From Pseudomonadota bacterium (lineage in GTDB: Bacteria > Pseudomonadota > Alphaproteobacteria > Rhizobiales > Tepidamorphaceae), in contig JAEYRQ010000620.1 of assembly GCA_023435545.1 (NCBI GenBank), positions 1-17,426 on the forward strand: a DNA stretch of 17,426 bases. Direction: 5' to 3'. The notes beneath the pieces were generated by a model that was not told the DNA's origin, ran no database searches, and worked only from the letters and a program-made list of their open reading frames with translations. A program made the position numbers and the translations under genes. Below, piece after piece: positions 1 to 8,521 of this stretch (positions are counted from its first letter, which is position 1; every line of letters begins with the position of its first letter).

Positions 1-2
1 CC

Positions 3-923
3 GGGGCAGCGGTCGCCGTGCCGGCGTCGATGGCGGCGGCGGCCGGGGCGGCGATGGCCAGGGTCAGGCGCTATGCGGCCGAGTCTCTCGGACTTGACCT
101 GCGCGTCGGTACTATCAGCGTCGAGGACATCCGCGCGGCCGGCCACGATGTGCGCATCGCCCGGTTCGGCGCCTCGCCGGACGTGTCCTTCGCCCTGTTC
201 TCGGGCAACGGGCTCAACTGGGCCGAGGAACAGCTCAAGGCGGGGCTGATCGCGCTCGCCGACGCGCCGGCCGGCACCTGGCCGGATCTCGATGGCCTGT
301 CCTGCCGGTGGGAGCCGATCGCCTCGCGCAACGGACGGATCCTCTCGATCCTGGTGCGCCCGGCGCCCGGCGCGCCGGGCGATGCTTTCGCCGCGCTGGT
401 GGGTCGGATCTCGGCGATCGTGGAGGCTGCGCCGGACCGGGGCAATCCGGTCAGCCCGGCCACGATGCGCTGGCGGTTCCCGCCGGACGGGCTCGGGATC
501 GAGGCGCGCAGCCGGCAGGGGCAACTCGGCGTCGCACTCGGCTACGCGAAGCTTGTTTGGCTCTCGCTGGTGGCGGCGGTGATATTCCTCGCCGGGCGGA
601 AAGTCGGCGACTTTGATCCACAGCATTACAAGCTCGTCACGGCCCGCAACTCCGACTTCCGCAAGTTCGATGACGGGCTGCGCATGACAGTCGACGCGGA
701 TGCCACTGTCGAGGCGAAGCTGCGCACCGAACTGGAGGCGGCCGCCGCCAGCGGCATCGCCCAGTTCGGCATCCATGCGCAGGACGCGGCGCTGATGACC
801 TGCCTGGTGCCCTCGCTCGTTCGCGACGACCACATCCACTTCATCGACGGCGCCGACGGCGGCTACGCCCGGGCGGCGGTCATGCTGAAGGCGATGGCGG
901 CGACATCCGCCCGGGCGGCATAG
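3..923 (+). CDS. DUF3095 family protein, 5' truncated by the window edge
   Basis: The reading frame is open from base 3 with no stop before the edge, so the gene almost certainly starts outside the window; the internal GTG at 18 is not a convincing start. About 306 residues are visible. The stretch SVEDIRAAGHDVRIARFGAS followed by SPDVSFALFSG, then LNWAEEQLKAG and DLDGLSCRWEPI, matches my recollection of DUF3095 proteins. Near the C-terminus there is one strongly hydrophobic stretch (KLVWLSLVAAVIFLAG) and a segment DGLRMTVDADATVEAKL. Full-length relatives carry, upstream, a segment resembling class III nucleotide cyclases; that part lies outside the window, so any cyclase link is inference. 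It ends 20 bases from the oppositely oriented acr3 gene. Function is unknown. Family assignment is fairly sure. Confidence 0.8.
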   Translation, partial: GAAVAVPASMAAAAGAAMARVRRYAAESLGLDLRVGTISVEDIRAAGHDVRIARFGASPDVSFALFSGNGLNWAEEQLKAGLIALADAPAGTWPDLDGLSCRWEPIASRNGRILSILVRPAPGAPGDAFAALVGRISAIVEAAPDRGNPVSPATMRWRFPPDGLGIEARSRQGQLGVALGYAKLVWLSLVAAVIFLAGRKVGDFDPQHYKLVTARNSDFRKFDDGLRMTVDADATVEAKLRTELEAAAASGIAQFGIHAQDAALMTCLVPSLVRDDHIHFIDGADGGYARAAVMLKAMAATSARAA

Positions 924-943
924 GGCGCGATCCGGGGGGCGGT

Positions 944-2083
944 TCAACCCCCGTGGTCGGCGCCCGCCGCCGCTGGCGCGGCGCGCGTGATCCTCTGCTC
1001 GTACCAGGGGCGCGATCTGTTCACCACCCAGACCAGGGACAACATCACCGGGACCTCGATGAGCACGCCCACCACTGTCGCCAGCGCCGCGCCCGATCCG
1101 AAGCCGAACAGCGAGATCGCGGCGGCGACCGCCAACTCAAAGAAGTTGCTCGCCCCGATCAGCGACGAGGGCCCCGCGACGCAATGCACCTCGCCCGCCG
1201 CGCGATTGGCAAGGTAGCCGAGGCCGAAGATGAAATAGGTCTGCAGAAGGATCGGCACGGCGAGCAGCAGGATGATCAGCGGCTGCGCCAGGATCTGCTC
1301 GCCCTGAAACCCGAACAGCAGCACCAGCGTCGCCAGCAGCGCGCCGATCGAGATCGGCTGGAGGCGGCCAAGCAGTGCCTGGAGGCTGGCCTCACCGCCC
1401 CGCTGAAGCACGGCCCCGCGCACGACCTGGGCGATGATCACCGGCACGACGATGTAGAGCCCGACCGACAGAACCAGCGTGTCCCATGGCACGATGATCG
1501 CCGAGAGCCCGAGCAGCAGCGCGACGATCGGCGCGAAGGCGAACACCATGATCGCATCGTTCAGCGCCACCTGGCTGAGCGTGAAGTGGGGCTCTCCCTT
1601 CGTCAGGTTGCTCCAGACGAACACCATCGCCGTGCAGGGCGCGGCGCCGAGCAGGATCAGCCCGGCGATGTAGCTGTCGATCTGGGCCTCCGGCAGCAGC
1701 GGCCGGAACAGCCAGCCGATGAACACCCAGCCGAGCACGGCCATGGTGAACGGCTTCACGGCCCAGTTCACCGCGAGCGTCACGGTGATGCCGCGCCAGT
1801 GCGCGCCGACATGGGACAGGGCGGCGAAGTCGATCCGCACCAGCATCGGGATGATCATCGCCCAGATCAGCACGGCGACCGGCAGGTTGACGTGGGCCAT
1901 CTCCAGCGAGCCGATGCCCTGGAAGACGGACGGCAACAGGTGGCCGAGCCCGATCCCGCCGACGATGCAGGCGGCGACCCACAGGGTCAGGTAGCGTTCG
2001 AAGAAACTCATGATCTGCTGAGGGTCCTGGCGGTGCTCAGGCGGCGCTTTCGTCGGGCTCGTCGCGGGTGCGGCCGATGTCAT
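944..2083 (-). CDS. acr3: ACR3-type arsenite efflux permease
   Basis: Integral inner-membrane transporter that exports arsenite (and probably antimonite) with the proton-motive force. The protein is strongly hydrophobic with about ten membrane segments. The ACR3 signature GAAPCTAMVFVWSNL, with the essential thiol cysteine, is present, as is ASNFFELAVAAAISLFG with the conserved late-helix glutamate. N-terminal SFFERYLTLWV is also typical. The long ATG start at 2083 (379 residues) overlaps arsC by 47 bases and adds an Ala/Pro/Thr-rich tail. The alternative ATG at 2011 gives 355 residues and begins right at the conserved core, 25 bases past the arsC stop, but has only a weak, distant AGGA. I cannot decide between them. 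It is the last gene of arsR-arsC-acr3 and should be induced by arsenite through ArsR. Confidence 0.93.
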   Translation of the reverse strand: MTSAAPATSPTKAPPEHRQDPQQIMSFFERYLTLWVAACIVGGIGLGHLLPSVFQGIGSLEMAHVNLPVAVLIWAMIIPMLVRIDFAALSHVGAHWRGITVTLAVNWAVKPFTMAVLGWVFIGWLFRPLLPEAQIDSYIAGLILLGAAPCTAMVFVWSNLTKGEPHFTLSQVALNDAIMVFAFAPIVALLLGLSAIIVPWDTLVLSVGLYIVVPVIIAQVVRGAVLQRGGEASLQALLGRLQPISIGALLATLVLLFGFQGEQILAQPLIILLLAVPILLQTYFIFGLGYLANRAAGEVHCVAGPSSLIGASNFFELAVAAAISLFGFGSGAALATVVGVLIEVPVMLSLVWVVNRSRPWYEQRITRAAPAAAGADHGG

Positions 2084-2564
2084 CGAGGCTCTTCTGCAGC
2101 GAGAGCCTGTCGAGCGAGGCGATCGGCAGGTTGGTGAAGATTGAGATGCGCTGATGCATCATCCGGTAGGTATCGGCAAAGGCGGCGCGCTTCACAGCCT
2201 CTATGCCCTCGACGGCGGCCGGGTCGGGAACGCCCCAGTGCGCCGACATCGGCTGGCCCGGCCAGATCGGGCAGGCTTCGGCGGCGGCGCTGTCGCAGAC
2301 GGTGAACACGAAGTCGAGCGGCGGCGCGTCGGGCCCGGCGAACTCGTCCCAGGACTTGGAGCGGAAGTCGTCCACCTTGTGGTTCAATGACCTCAGCAGA
2401 TCGATCGTGTAGGGGTGGACTTCACCCTTGGGCTGGCTCCCGGCCGAGTACGCCTTGAAGCGGGGCGCTCCGAGCCGGTTCATGATCGCCTCGGCGATAA
2501 TCGAACGGGCCGAATTGCCGGTGCACAGGAACAGCACATTGTAGTGGGGCTTCTCGCTCAGCAT
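2037..2564 (-). CDS. arsC: Arsenate reductase, low-molecular-weight phosphatase type
   Basis: Cytoplasmic enzyme reducing arsenate to arsenite, which Acr3 then exports. The N-terminus shows the phosphatase P-loop CTGNSARS (Cys14 to Arg20, CX5R), and VPDPAAV around residue 114 carries the general-acid aspartate. Cys90 and Cys98 lie where the two redox cysteines of the thioredoxin-coupled family sit (Cys82/Cys89 in the Staphylococcus enzyme), although the spacing is one residue longer here. The length of 175 residues is somewhat above the family norm because of a charged C-terminal tail (residues 150-175). The start overlaps the end of arsR by 7 bases, implying translational coupling. Whether the electron donor is thioredoxin or glutaredoxin cannot be read from the sequence. 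A plain protein tyrosine phosphatase is unlikely given the operon. Confidence 0.93.
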   Translation of the reverse strand: MLSEKPHYNVLFLCTGNSARSIIAEAIMNRLGAPRFKAYSAGSQPKGEVHPYTIDLLRSLNHKVDDFRSKSWDEFAGPDAPPLDFVFTVCDSAAAEACPIWPGQPMSAHWGVPDPAAVEGIEAVKRAAFADTYRMMHQRISIFTNLPIASLDRLSLQKSLDDIGRTRDEPDESAA

Positions 2565-2911
2565 GTCTCGGTCTCGCAGGATGGCTGTTGGGCGATGACG
2601 TCCGCGAGACCGCCGCAGATTTCGGGGTGGCCGTCGCAGCAGTCCTCGGTCAGGTGGACGAGCAGTCGCCGCATCTCCTCGAGCGCGACGGCGTAGAAGA
2701 CATGGCGGCCCTCGCGCCGGCTGGTCACGAGGCCGGATCGTTCGAGATGGGCGATGTGAAAGCTCAGGGCCGAGGGTTGCAGCGCGCAGTCTGCGGCGAG
2801 CGTTCCCGCCGCAAGGCCCGTCGGCCCGGCGCGCACGAGGCGGCGGAACAGCGCCAGCCTGTGCGACTGCCCGAGCGCGGCGAGGCGGGTGACGGCAAGA
2901 TCATCGTCCAT
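2558..2911 (-). CDS. arsR: ArsR-family arsenite-responsive repressor
   Basis: Winged-helix repressor of 117 residues heading the arsenic operon. The helix-turn-helix region spans roughly residues 32-60 (TLAADCALQPSALSFHIAHL), followed by the wing RREGRHVFYAV (residues 65-75). A cysteine cluster Cys91-Cys92-x6-Cys99 sits in the C-terminal helix, with Cys112 and Cys117 at the tail. C-terminal CC...C arsenite sites are known from Acidithiobacillus ferrooxidans ArsR (Cys95, Cys96, Cys102), so the cluster is the likely sensor; the spacing is one residue wider. The ATG at 2911 is the only sensible start: no ATG, GTG or TTG lies in the next few codons. No Shine-Dalgarno precedes it and the promoter abuts it (see the promoter entry). 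It overlaps arsC by 7 bases. Confidence 0.93.
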   Translation of the reverse strand: MDDDLAVTRLAALGQSHRLALFRRLVRAGPTGLAAGTLAADCALQPSALSFHIAHLERSGLVTSRREGRHVFYAVALEEMRRLLVHLTEDCCDGHPEICGGLADVIAQQPSCETETC

Positions 2912-2939
2912 ATTTCAATGATACAATAAGTGTTGAAAT
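2912..2939. promoter_or_regulatory. Inverted repeat, likely ArsR operator
   Basis: ATTTCAA (2912-2918) and TTGAAAT (2933-2939) form a perfect 7-base inverted repeat with a 14-base centre. It overlaps the spacer and -10 region of the arsR promoter. ArsR-family dimers bind such AT-rich dyads over the promoter, so arsenite release would derepress arsR-arsC-acr3. The repeat is seen; the ArsR binding is inferred. Confidence 0.65.
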
Positions 2940-2944
2940 GTCAA
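2912..2944 (-). promoter_or_regulatory. arsR promoter: consensus -35, near-consensus -10
   Basis: Read on the minus strand, TTGACA (2944-2939) is a perfect -35 box. TATCAT (2923-2918) matches the -10 consensus at five of six positions with a 15-base spacer, slightly short. A start seven bases beyond the -10 falls at or next to the A of the arsR ATG at 2911, so the message is predicted to be leaderless. The roughly 30-base element is AT-rich within GC-rich surroundings. Motifs are seen; the start site is inferred. Confidence 0.65.
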
Positions 2945-3005
2945 GTGCCAGCTATGCACCCGGCTGGGCCTTCCTCGTCGGACAGGCTGGCGGGCCGCCG
3001 GTCGA

Positions 3006-3896
3006 TCAGGCTGCGGCGGAGGCGAAGCGCAGGATGTTGGACGGCCGGCAGCCGATGAGCGGAACGGTATCGCCGGACAGGTCGGAGGTGTCCTGCATCA
3101 TGATGGCGAGCCCGCCCGTCATGGGGAACAGGGTCATCCGGTGGTGCCCAGGCCCGACGGGATGGCAGTCAACGTCGAAACGGACAGCCGTGTGGGAGGC
3201 GAAGACGTCGAGGCAGAGGTCCCAGATGCCGTTGTCGCGCAGCTGCGGGAACGTGCCGAGCAGCGGCTGGTGGATGAGATCGCCGCGGGTCTTCGCCATC
3301 GTCCGGCAGGCACTCTCGTTGACCGCGATAATGCGGCCGTCATAGATCGTCCCGAAGTCGTCCTGGATCGCCTGAATGGCGATGATCGCGTCCGGCGAGG
3401 CCTCCAGGATGGTGTCGGACAGCGTCTCGCGCATGTCGCGCGGCTCGCCCATGCCGATCAGCACGGTCAGTCCGCCCTCCATCCGGGCCGGCACGATGAG
3501 CCGCTCCCAGATGTCGAGCGTGTCGTCGTAGCCGGAGCAGACGAGGAATGCCGGCCGGCCGGTCAGCACGACCTTGTTGTATTCGCGGACCAGGAAATTG
3601 CGGATATCCGCCGGGAGACGGCGAGTGGTCAGGCCTAGCAGGTTCTGACGAGAGTAGCGCGCGAGCGTGTGACCGAAATGCGTGTAGATGAAGTGGCCGC
3701 TGCCCTCCGGGACCAGCAGGGAATAGCGGTCATCGAGTTCGCCGAGGCCGTGCTGCATCATGTCCGCCAGCAGCGGCAGCCCGTCCTTCGCGCTGGCGTA
3801 CCAGATCGACCGAAGCCGCGAGAGGCTTGGCGAGTGGATCTGTCCTTCCGGTATCTCGTAGTAAGCTTCGGCGAAGAGCGGCATGATCCATTCCAT
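3006..3896 (-). CDS. PAS-domain sensory protein without output domain
   Basis: About 296 residues with two PAS-like segments. The first (roughly residues 20-150, from SLSRLRSIWYASAKDGLPLL through GHFIYTHFGHTLARYSRQN) resembles the PAS_5-type sensor module common in alphaproteobacteria. The second (roughly 170-285, ASPDAIIAIQAI ... GRIIAVNESACRTM) is a classic PAS core. I see no kinase, GGDEF, EAL, DNA-binding or transmembrane part, so it probably signals by protein contact. The frame stays open upstream to 4052, but that part has non-coding character; ATG 3896 or ATG 3884 (preceded by GGAATGGA) fits the start of the conserved part. It is divergent from ettA and lies after, but is probably not co-transcribed with, the ars operon. 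Ligand and partner are unknown. Confidence 0.75.
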   Translation of the reverse strand: MEWIMPLFAEAYYEIPEGQIHSPSLSRLRSIWYASAKDGLPLLADMMQHGLGELDDRYSLLVPEGSGHFIYTHFGHTLARYSRQNLLGLTTRRLPADIRNFLVREYNKVVLTGRPAFLVCSGYDDTLDIWERLIVPARMEGGLTVLIGMGEPRDMRETLSDTILEASPDAIIAIQAIQDDFGTIYDGRIIAVNESACRTMAKTRGDLIHQPLLGTFPQLRDNGIWDLCLDVFASHTAVRFDVDCHPVGPGHHRMTLFPMTGGLAIMMQDTSDLSGDTVPLIGCRPSNILRFASAAA

Positions 3897-3979
3897 TTCA
3901 GACCCGGCCCGAAGCCACCAGTCTTCGGCGCAAACATTGAGATTGTGTTGCCGCGGAGGGAGATGCGACGCGGTTGCTG

Positions 3980-4000
3980 GGGGCTGGCCAGTGCCGCCCC
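3980..4000. other. Hairpin in the intergenic region upstream of ettA
   Basis: GGGGC-T-GGC-CAGT-GCC-GCCCC forms an 8-pair stem with one bulged T and a four-base loop. It lies between the divergent PAS-protein and ettA genes, about 80 bases before the ettA start, so it could be part of the ettA 5' leader. The rest of the 182-base gap shows no recognisable promoter. No role can be assigned. Confidence 0.3.
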
Positions 4001-4078
4001 GTTGCGCCTCACCCGGCCATGCCCTAGAAGGGCACCCGACACTTCCCGACATTCCTGACAGTGGGTTCGAGGCGGACG

Positions 4079-5737
4079 ATGGCGCGCCAGTTCATCTATC
4101 ACATGCAGGGCCTGACCAAGACCTATACGGGCGGCAAGAAGGTCCTCGAGAACATCAATCTGAGCTTCTATCCCGACGCCAAGATCGGCGTGCTGGGGCC
4201 GAACGGCTCGGGCAAGTCGACCCTGCTCAGGGTCATGGCCGGTCTCGACAAGGAATTCACCGGCGAAGCCTGGCTCGCGGAAGGCGCGCGCTGCGGATAC
4301 CTGCCGCAGGAGCCTGAGCTCGATCCTGCGAAGGACGTGCGCGGCAACGTCATGGACGGCGTCGCCGCCAAGCAGGCGATCCTCGACCGTTACAACGAAC
4401 TGATGATGAACTACTCCGACGAGACCGCGGAAGAGGCCGGCAAGCTCCAGGACGAGATCGACCGGCTCAACCTCTGGGACCTCGACAGCCAGGTCGAGCA
4501 GGCGATGGACGCGCTGCGCTGCCCGCCGCCGGAGACCGAGGTGATGTCGCTGTCGGGCGGCGAGAAGCGCCGCGTCGCACTCTGTCGTCTCCTTCTCGAG
4601 CAGCCCGAACTGCTGCTGCTCGACGAGCCGACCAACCATCTCGACGCGGAGACGGTGCACTGGCTGGAGAACCACCTGCGCGAATATCCCGGCGCCATCC
4701 TGATCGTCACCCACGACCGCTACTTCCTCGACAACGTGACGGGCTGGATCCTGGAGCTCGACCGGGGGCGCGGCATTCCCTACGAGGGCAACTACTCGGT
4801 CTACCTGGAGAAGAAGGCGAAGCGCCTGCACCAGGAGGGCCGCGAGGACGCGGCGCGCGAGCGGGCGCTGGCGCGCGAGCGCGAATGGATCGCGGCGAGC
4901 CCGCGTGCCCGCCAGGCCAAGTCCAAGGCGCGCATCCAGGCCTATGACGATCTCGAGCGCCAGAACGAGGAGCGGATGCGCTCCGGCAATGTCGAGATTG
5001 CGATTCCCCCGGGTCCGCGCCTCGGCGATGTGGTGATCGATGCCGAGCACCTGTCGAAGGGCTACGGCGACCGGCTGCTGATCGACGACCTGACCTTCAA
5101 GCTGCCGCCCGGCGGTATCGTCGGCGTGATCGGCCCCAACGGCGCCGGCAAGACGACGCTGTTCCGCATGATCACCGGCCAGGAGAAGCCCGACGCTGGC
5201 GAGGTCCGCCTCGGCGATACCGTCGAGCTCGGCTATGTCGACCAGAGCCGCGACGCGCTCGACCCGAACAAGACCGTCTGGGAGGAGATCTCCGGCGGCA
5301 ACGACGTCATCACGCTCGGCAAGCGTGACGTCAATTCGCGCGCCTACACCGCCGCCTTCAACTTCAAGGGCGGCGACCAGCAGCAGAAGGTCGGCTCGCT
5401 GTCGGGCGGACAGCGCAACCGCGTGCACCTGGCCAAGGTGCTGAAGTCCGGCGCCAACGTTCTGCTGCTCGACGAACCGACCAACGACCTCGACACCGAG
5501 ACGCTGGGCGCGCTCGAGGACGCTCTCGAGGAGTTCGCCGGCTGCGTCGTGGTGATCAGCCATGACCGCATGTTCCTCGACCGGCTCGCCACGCACATCC
5601 TCGCCTTCGAGGGCGACAGCCACGTCGAGTGGTTCGAGGGCAATTTCCAGGCCTATGAGGAGGACAAGAAGCGCCGCCTCGGGCCGGACGCGGTGATGCC
5701 GAAGCGGATCAAGTACAAGCGGCTGACGCGCGCCTGA
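4079..5737 (+). CDS. ettA: Energy-dependent translational throttle protein EttA (ABC-F)
   Basis: Soluble ABC-F ATPase of 552 residues (E. coli EttA 555) that binds the ribosomal E site and gates early elongation according to ATP/ADP. It has two ABC domains. The first has Walker [10 protein letters not shown] (40-48), signature LSGGE (158-162) and Walker [13 protein letters not shown] (Asp182/Glu183). The second has Walker [10 protein letters not shown] (352-360), signature LSGGQ and [11 protein letters not shown]. An arm insertion (about 95-140) and a charged linker helix (about 240-300) are present. [12 protein letters not shown] and the closing PKRIKYKRL match EttA closely and separate it from Uup, YheS and YbiT. 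ATG 4079 with GAGG seven bases upstream is preferred over GTG 4061. It is convergent with the GGDEF-EAL gene only three bases away. Confidence 0.97.
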   Translation: MARQFIYHMQGLTKTYTGGKKVLENINLSFYPDAKIGVLGPNGSGKSTLLRVMAGLDKEFTGEAWLAEGARCGYLPQEPELDPAKDVRGNVMDGVAAKQAILDRYNELMMNYSDETAEEAGKLQDEIDRLNLWDLDSQVEQAMDALRCPPPETEVMSLSGGEKRRVALCRLLLEQPELLLLDEPTNHLDAETVHWLENHLREYPGAILIVTHDRYFLDNVTGWILELDRGRGIPYEGNYSVYLEKKAKRLHQEGREDAARERALAREREWIAASPRARQAKSKARIQAYDDLERQNEERMRSGNVEIAIPPGPRLGDVVIDAEHLSKGYGDRLLIDDLTFKLPPGGIVGVIGPNGAGKTTLFRMITGQEKPDAGEVRLGDTVELGYVDQSRDALDPNKTVWEEISGGNDVITLGKRDVNSRAYTAAFNFKGGDQQQKVGSLSGGQRNRVHLAKVLKSGANVLLLDEPTNDLDTETLGALEDALEEFAGCVVVISHDRMFLDRLATHILAFEGDSHVEWFEGNFQAYEEDKKRRLGPDAVMPKRIKYKRLTRA

Positions 5738-5740
5738 GGA

Positions 5741-8389
5741 TCAGGCCACCCGCGTCGCCGTGCGGCCGGATGACGGTGCCCACGGGGCCTTCACGAAGGC
5801 CCGGATGAGCTTCGGCACGTCGGCGGACGGCACCGGCGGGCTGAACAGATATCCCTGCCCGGCGGTGCAGGCGGCCATGCGCAGCATCTCGGCTTGCTCC
5901 ATGGTCTCGATCCCCTCGGCGACCGTGCGGATGCCCAGATTGGTGCCGAGACCGATGACCGCATTGACGATCGCGCGGTCCTCCCGGTTCTTGACCACGT
6001 TCTGGACGAACGACTGGTCGATCTTCAGCGTGAAGACCGCGACCTTCTTGAGGTGGGTCAGCGAGGCATGGCCGGTGCCGAAATCATCGAGCGCGATCCG
6101 GAGGCCGCGCCGGGCGAGTTCGTTGAGAGCCGTGATCACCAGACCGTCCTCGCGATCGATGACGACGTTCTCGGTCACCTCGATAAGCATACTCGAGGGG
6201 TCCAGCCCCTTGGCGGCGAGCGTCGCCAGCACCTCGTCGACGAATCCGGGCAGGCGCAGGTCGCCGGCGGTCACATTGAGGCCGACCCGGCAGTAGGGAA
6301 TCCGGCGCTTCTCCCAGTCGCGCATGTCGTCCGTCGACTGCTCCAGCATTGCAAGTCCGAGTTCTGCCGAGAGCTCCGGATCGTCGAAAACGTCGGCAAA
6401 CGCTCCGGCCGCGATCAAGCCCCGTTCGGGATGCCGCCAGCGGGCGAGCGATTCCAGGCCGCAGATGAGCCCGGAGTTGAGGTCGACGATCGGCTGGTAG
6501 TGGGGAACGATCTCTCGTGCCCGCATCGCCTGGCCGAAGCGGTTCTTCAGATTGATGCGCTCGTGGATGCGCCGGCGCAGTTCGCTATCGAACACCGTCA
6601 GCCGGGCCCTGCCCGAACTCTTCGACCGATACAGCGCGATGTCTGCGTTCTGGACCAGCTGTTCGGCGGTCCACGCATCCGCCGGAAACCGAGCGATCCC
6701 GACGCTGGCGCTCAGGCCGACCGGCAGAGTCAGGTCTTTCAGCCCCGAGGGGTCGAGATCGAGCAGGCGCTGGCTCACCACCTCCAGCGCGCGGTCGCCT
6801 GAAATGTCCGGAAGGATGACCGCGAATTCGTCTCCGCCCAGCCGCGCGACGAAATCGCTGGTGCGCACCGCCTGGCGCAGATGGTCGGAGACGAACCGCA
6901 ATACCGTGTCGCCGGCGCCGTGGCCGAGCGTGTCGTTGATGTCCTTGAAATGGTCGATATCCACCAGGCAGAGCCCGACATTGGTCCTGGATCTGCGGGC
7001 ATCGGCAACGGCGCGCTCGAGATGCGCCTCGAACGCGGCGCGGTTCGGCAGGCCGGTGAGGATGTCGTGGTGCGCCAGGTAGGAGACGCGCTCCTCGGCG
7101 GCAAGCCGCTCGGTCACGTCGACCAGCGCGACGAGTACGGCGGGCGTGCCCTGGTAGTCGATGACCTGCCGGTAGGGCAAGGCATGAATGATGCCTCCGC
7201 TGGCGGTGACATAGCGGCGAACAATGATCGGCGAGGTATCGACACGATCGGAGGCGGCCACCGATTGCACGATCGCCCGCTCGTCCTCCGGGTGGAGCTG
7301 GAGGATGTTCATCCCGATCAGCGCGTCCCGATCGTAGCCGAGCTGATCGGCCATCGCCTTGTTCACCGCCAGCATTGCCAGCGACTTGCGCTCGAAGACG
7401 AACATTGGGAGGGGGTTGCCCTCGAAGAGCAGGCGGAAATGCGCTTCCCGCGTCTTCAACTCGGTGATGTCGATATGCACGCCGACAACCCCGCCGTCGG
7501 CGGTCCGGCGTTCCTCCAGTTGCAGCCAGCGCCCGTCCCGAAGCTTCTGCTCCCGGAAGGGGGATAGGCCCTTGCGTTTCGCCAGCCGACTGGCCAGCCA
7601 GGCCTCCTGATCGTCGATCTCCTCCACATAGTTGCCACGATCCAGGCTCTTGCGCAGGATTTCCTCGTAGGCGACGCCGGGCCTCAGCAGGTCGGCGATG
7701 TCGGAGTAGAGCTCGGCATACCGACGGTTCCAGAGCACGAATCGGTCATCGGCGTCGCGGAACACCAGAGCCTCGGGCGTGATCTCGATGGCGTCCCGAA
7801 GCCACTCGTGAGCCCGCCTGGCCTCGGCCTCCGCCTCGGCCGCGCGCCGCCGTTCCAGCTGCATCCGGATCTGGTGGCGGCGCAGCTCCAGACGGTCTGC
7901 TGCGAGACGCGCGAGGCTTTCCAGCGATCGTGACTGCCGCGCGTCGATGCCTCCGCGTGGAGTCGTATCGCAGATGCACAAGGTGCCGAGCTGGTGCCCG
8001 TCCGCCGCGACAATGGTCTTTCCAGCATAGAAGCGGATGCCGGGCCCTCCGGCGACGAGGGGATAATGCGCGAAGCGGGAGTCCACGGAGGCGTCGGGGA
8101 CCACGAAGACGCGGTCATCCTGCATTGTGTAGTCGCAGAAGCTCTGGTTGCGCGGTACCCCGTCGAGATCGATGCCGATATGAGCCTTGAACCAATGGCG
8201 GTCGCTCTCAGTCAGGCAGAGCAGCGCGATCGGCGCGTCGAAGGCGTCGGCCGCCAGGCGGGCGATGTCGTCGTACTCGCGCTCGGGGGAGGTGCCGATG
8301 ATGTCGTATTCCTCGAGCCGCCGCATCCGCGCGACCTCGTCGGCCGCCAGCCGCGAACTCTCAGCACGGGCACGCTTTGCCTCGGCCAT
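5741..8389 (-). CDS. GAF-PAS-PAS-GGDEF-EAL cyclic-di-GMP signalling protein
   Basis: Cytosolic 882-residue enzyme with no transmembrane segment. Domain order: GAF (about 25-170), coiled-coil-like Arg/Glu/Ala linker (170-195), PAS (200-310), PAS (315-430), GGDEF (435-600), EAL (615-865). GGDEF is intact at 518-522, with an RxxD inhibitory I-site (Arg509-Asp512) five residues upstream. The EAL domain has ESL at 646-648 instead of EAL but keeps Asn705, Glu737, Glu740, Asp768-Asp769, Lys789 and Glu825. Both activities (diguanylate cyclase and phosphodiesterase) could therefore be real. ATG 8389 is preceded by a strong GGAGG; the frame's extension to 8497 lacks such support. The input signal is unknown. 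Divergent from tam; convergent with ettA. Confidence 0.95.
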   Translation of the reverse strand: MAEAKRARAESSRLAADEVARMRRLEEYDIIGTSPEREYDDIARLAADAFDAPIALLCLTESDRHWFKAHIGIDLDGVPRNQSFCDYTMQDDRVFVVPDASVDSRFAHYPLVAGGPGIRFYAGKTIVAADGHQLGTLCICDTTPRGGIDARQSRSLESLARLAADRLELRRHQIRMQLERRRAAEAEAEARRAHEWLRDAIEITPEALVFRDADDRFVLWNRRYAELYSDIADLLRPGVAYEEILRKSLDRGNYVEEIDDQEAWLASRLAKRKGLSPFREQKLRDGRWLQLEERRTADGGVVGVHIDITELKTREAHFRLLFEGNPLPMFVFERKSLAMLAVNKAMADQLGYDRDALIGMNILQLHPEDERAIVQSVAASDRVDTSPIIVRRYVTASGGIIHALPYRQVIDYQGTPAVLVALVDVTERLAAEERVSYLAHHDILTGLPNRAAFEAHLERAVADARRSRTNVGLCLVDIDHFKDINDTLGHGAGDTVLRFVSDHLRQAVRTSDFVARLGGDEFAVILPDISGDRALEVVSQRLLDLDPSGLKDLTLPVGLSASVGIARFPADAWTAEQLVQNADIALYRSKSSGRARLTVFDSELRRRIHERINLKNRFGQAMRAREIVPHYQPIVDLNSGLICGLESLARWRHPERGLIAAGAFADVFDDPELSAELGLAMLEQSTDDMRDWEKRRIPYCRVGLNVTAGDLRLPGFVDEVLATLAAKGLDPSSMLIEVTENVVIDREDGLVITALNELARRGLRIALDDFGTGHASLTHLKKVAVFTLKIDQSFVQNVVKNREDRAIVNAVIGLGTNLGIRTVAEGIETMEQAEMLRMAACTAGQGYLFSPPVPSADVPKLIRAFVKAPWAPSSGRTATRVA

Positions 8390-8474
8390 CGGGACATCCT
8401 CCGCGGGCAAGCATGCGTTGTTGCGCGTTAACACCCGCATAACAGGCTTGGTTAGTGGATACACTGCGGGACAT

Positions 8475-8490
8475 GCCAGCGAGTGCTGGC
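8475..8490. other. Perfect hairpin between the GGDEF-EAL and tam genes
   Basis: GCCAGC-GAGT-GCTGGC is a 6-pair perfect inverted repeat with a four-base loop, about 30 bases before the tam start and about 85 bases upstream of the divergent signalling gene. It could be a regulator site or a leader stem of tam; there is no T-run, so it is not a terminator. The rest of the 132-base region shows no consensus promoter. Confidence 0.35.
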
Positions 8491-8521
8491 GAAGCATCGG
8501 CGGTCGGTGTATCGCTGCGCC

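Noticed and set aside
953..2137. 394-codon plus-strand frame opposite acr3
   Set aside because: The translation is almost entirely Arg/Asp/His/Gln/Glu, the mirror of a hydrophobic membrane protein, so it is a shadow of acr3.
944..2944. Arsenic operon as a recently acquired mobile island
   Set aside because: I see no integrase, transposase, flanking repeat or tRNA, and the coding composition looks like the neighbours. Only the short promoter is AT-rich.
3758..5623. 621-codon open frame on the minus strand opposite ettA
   Set aside because: It is antisense to a fully conserved ABC-F gene. Its translation is Arg/Ala/Val/Asp-rich without a recognisable domain, as expected from GC-rich codon bias on the complementary strand.
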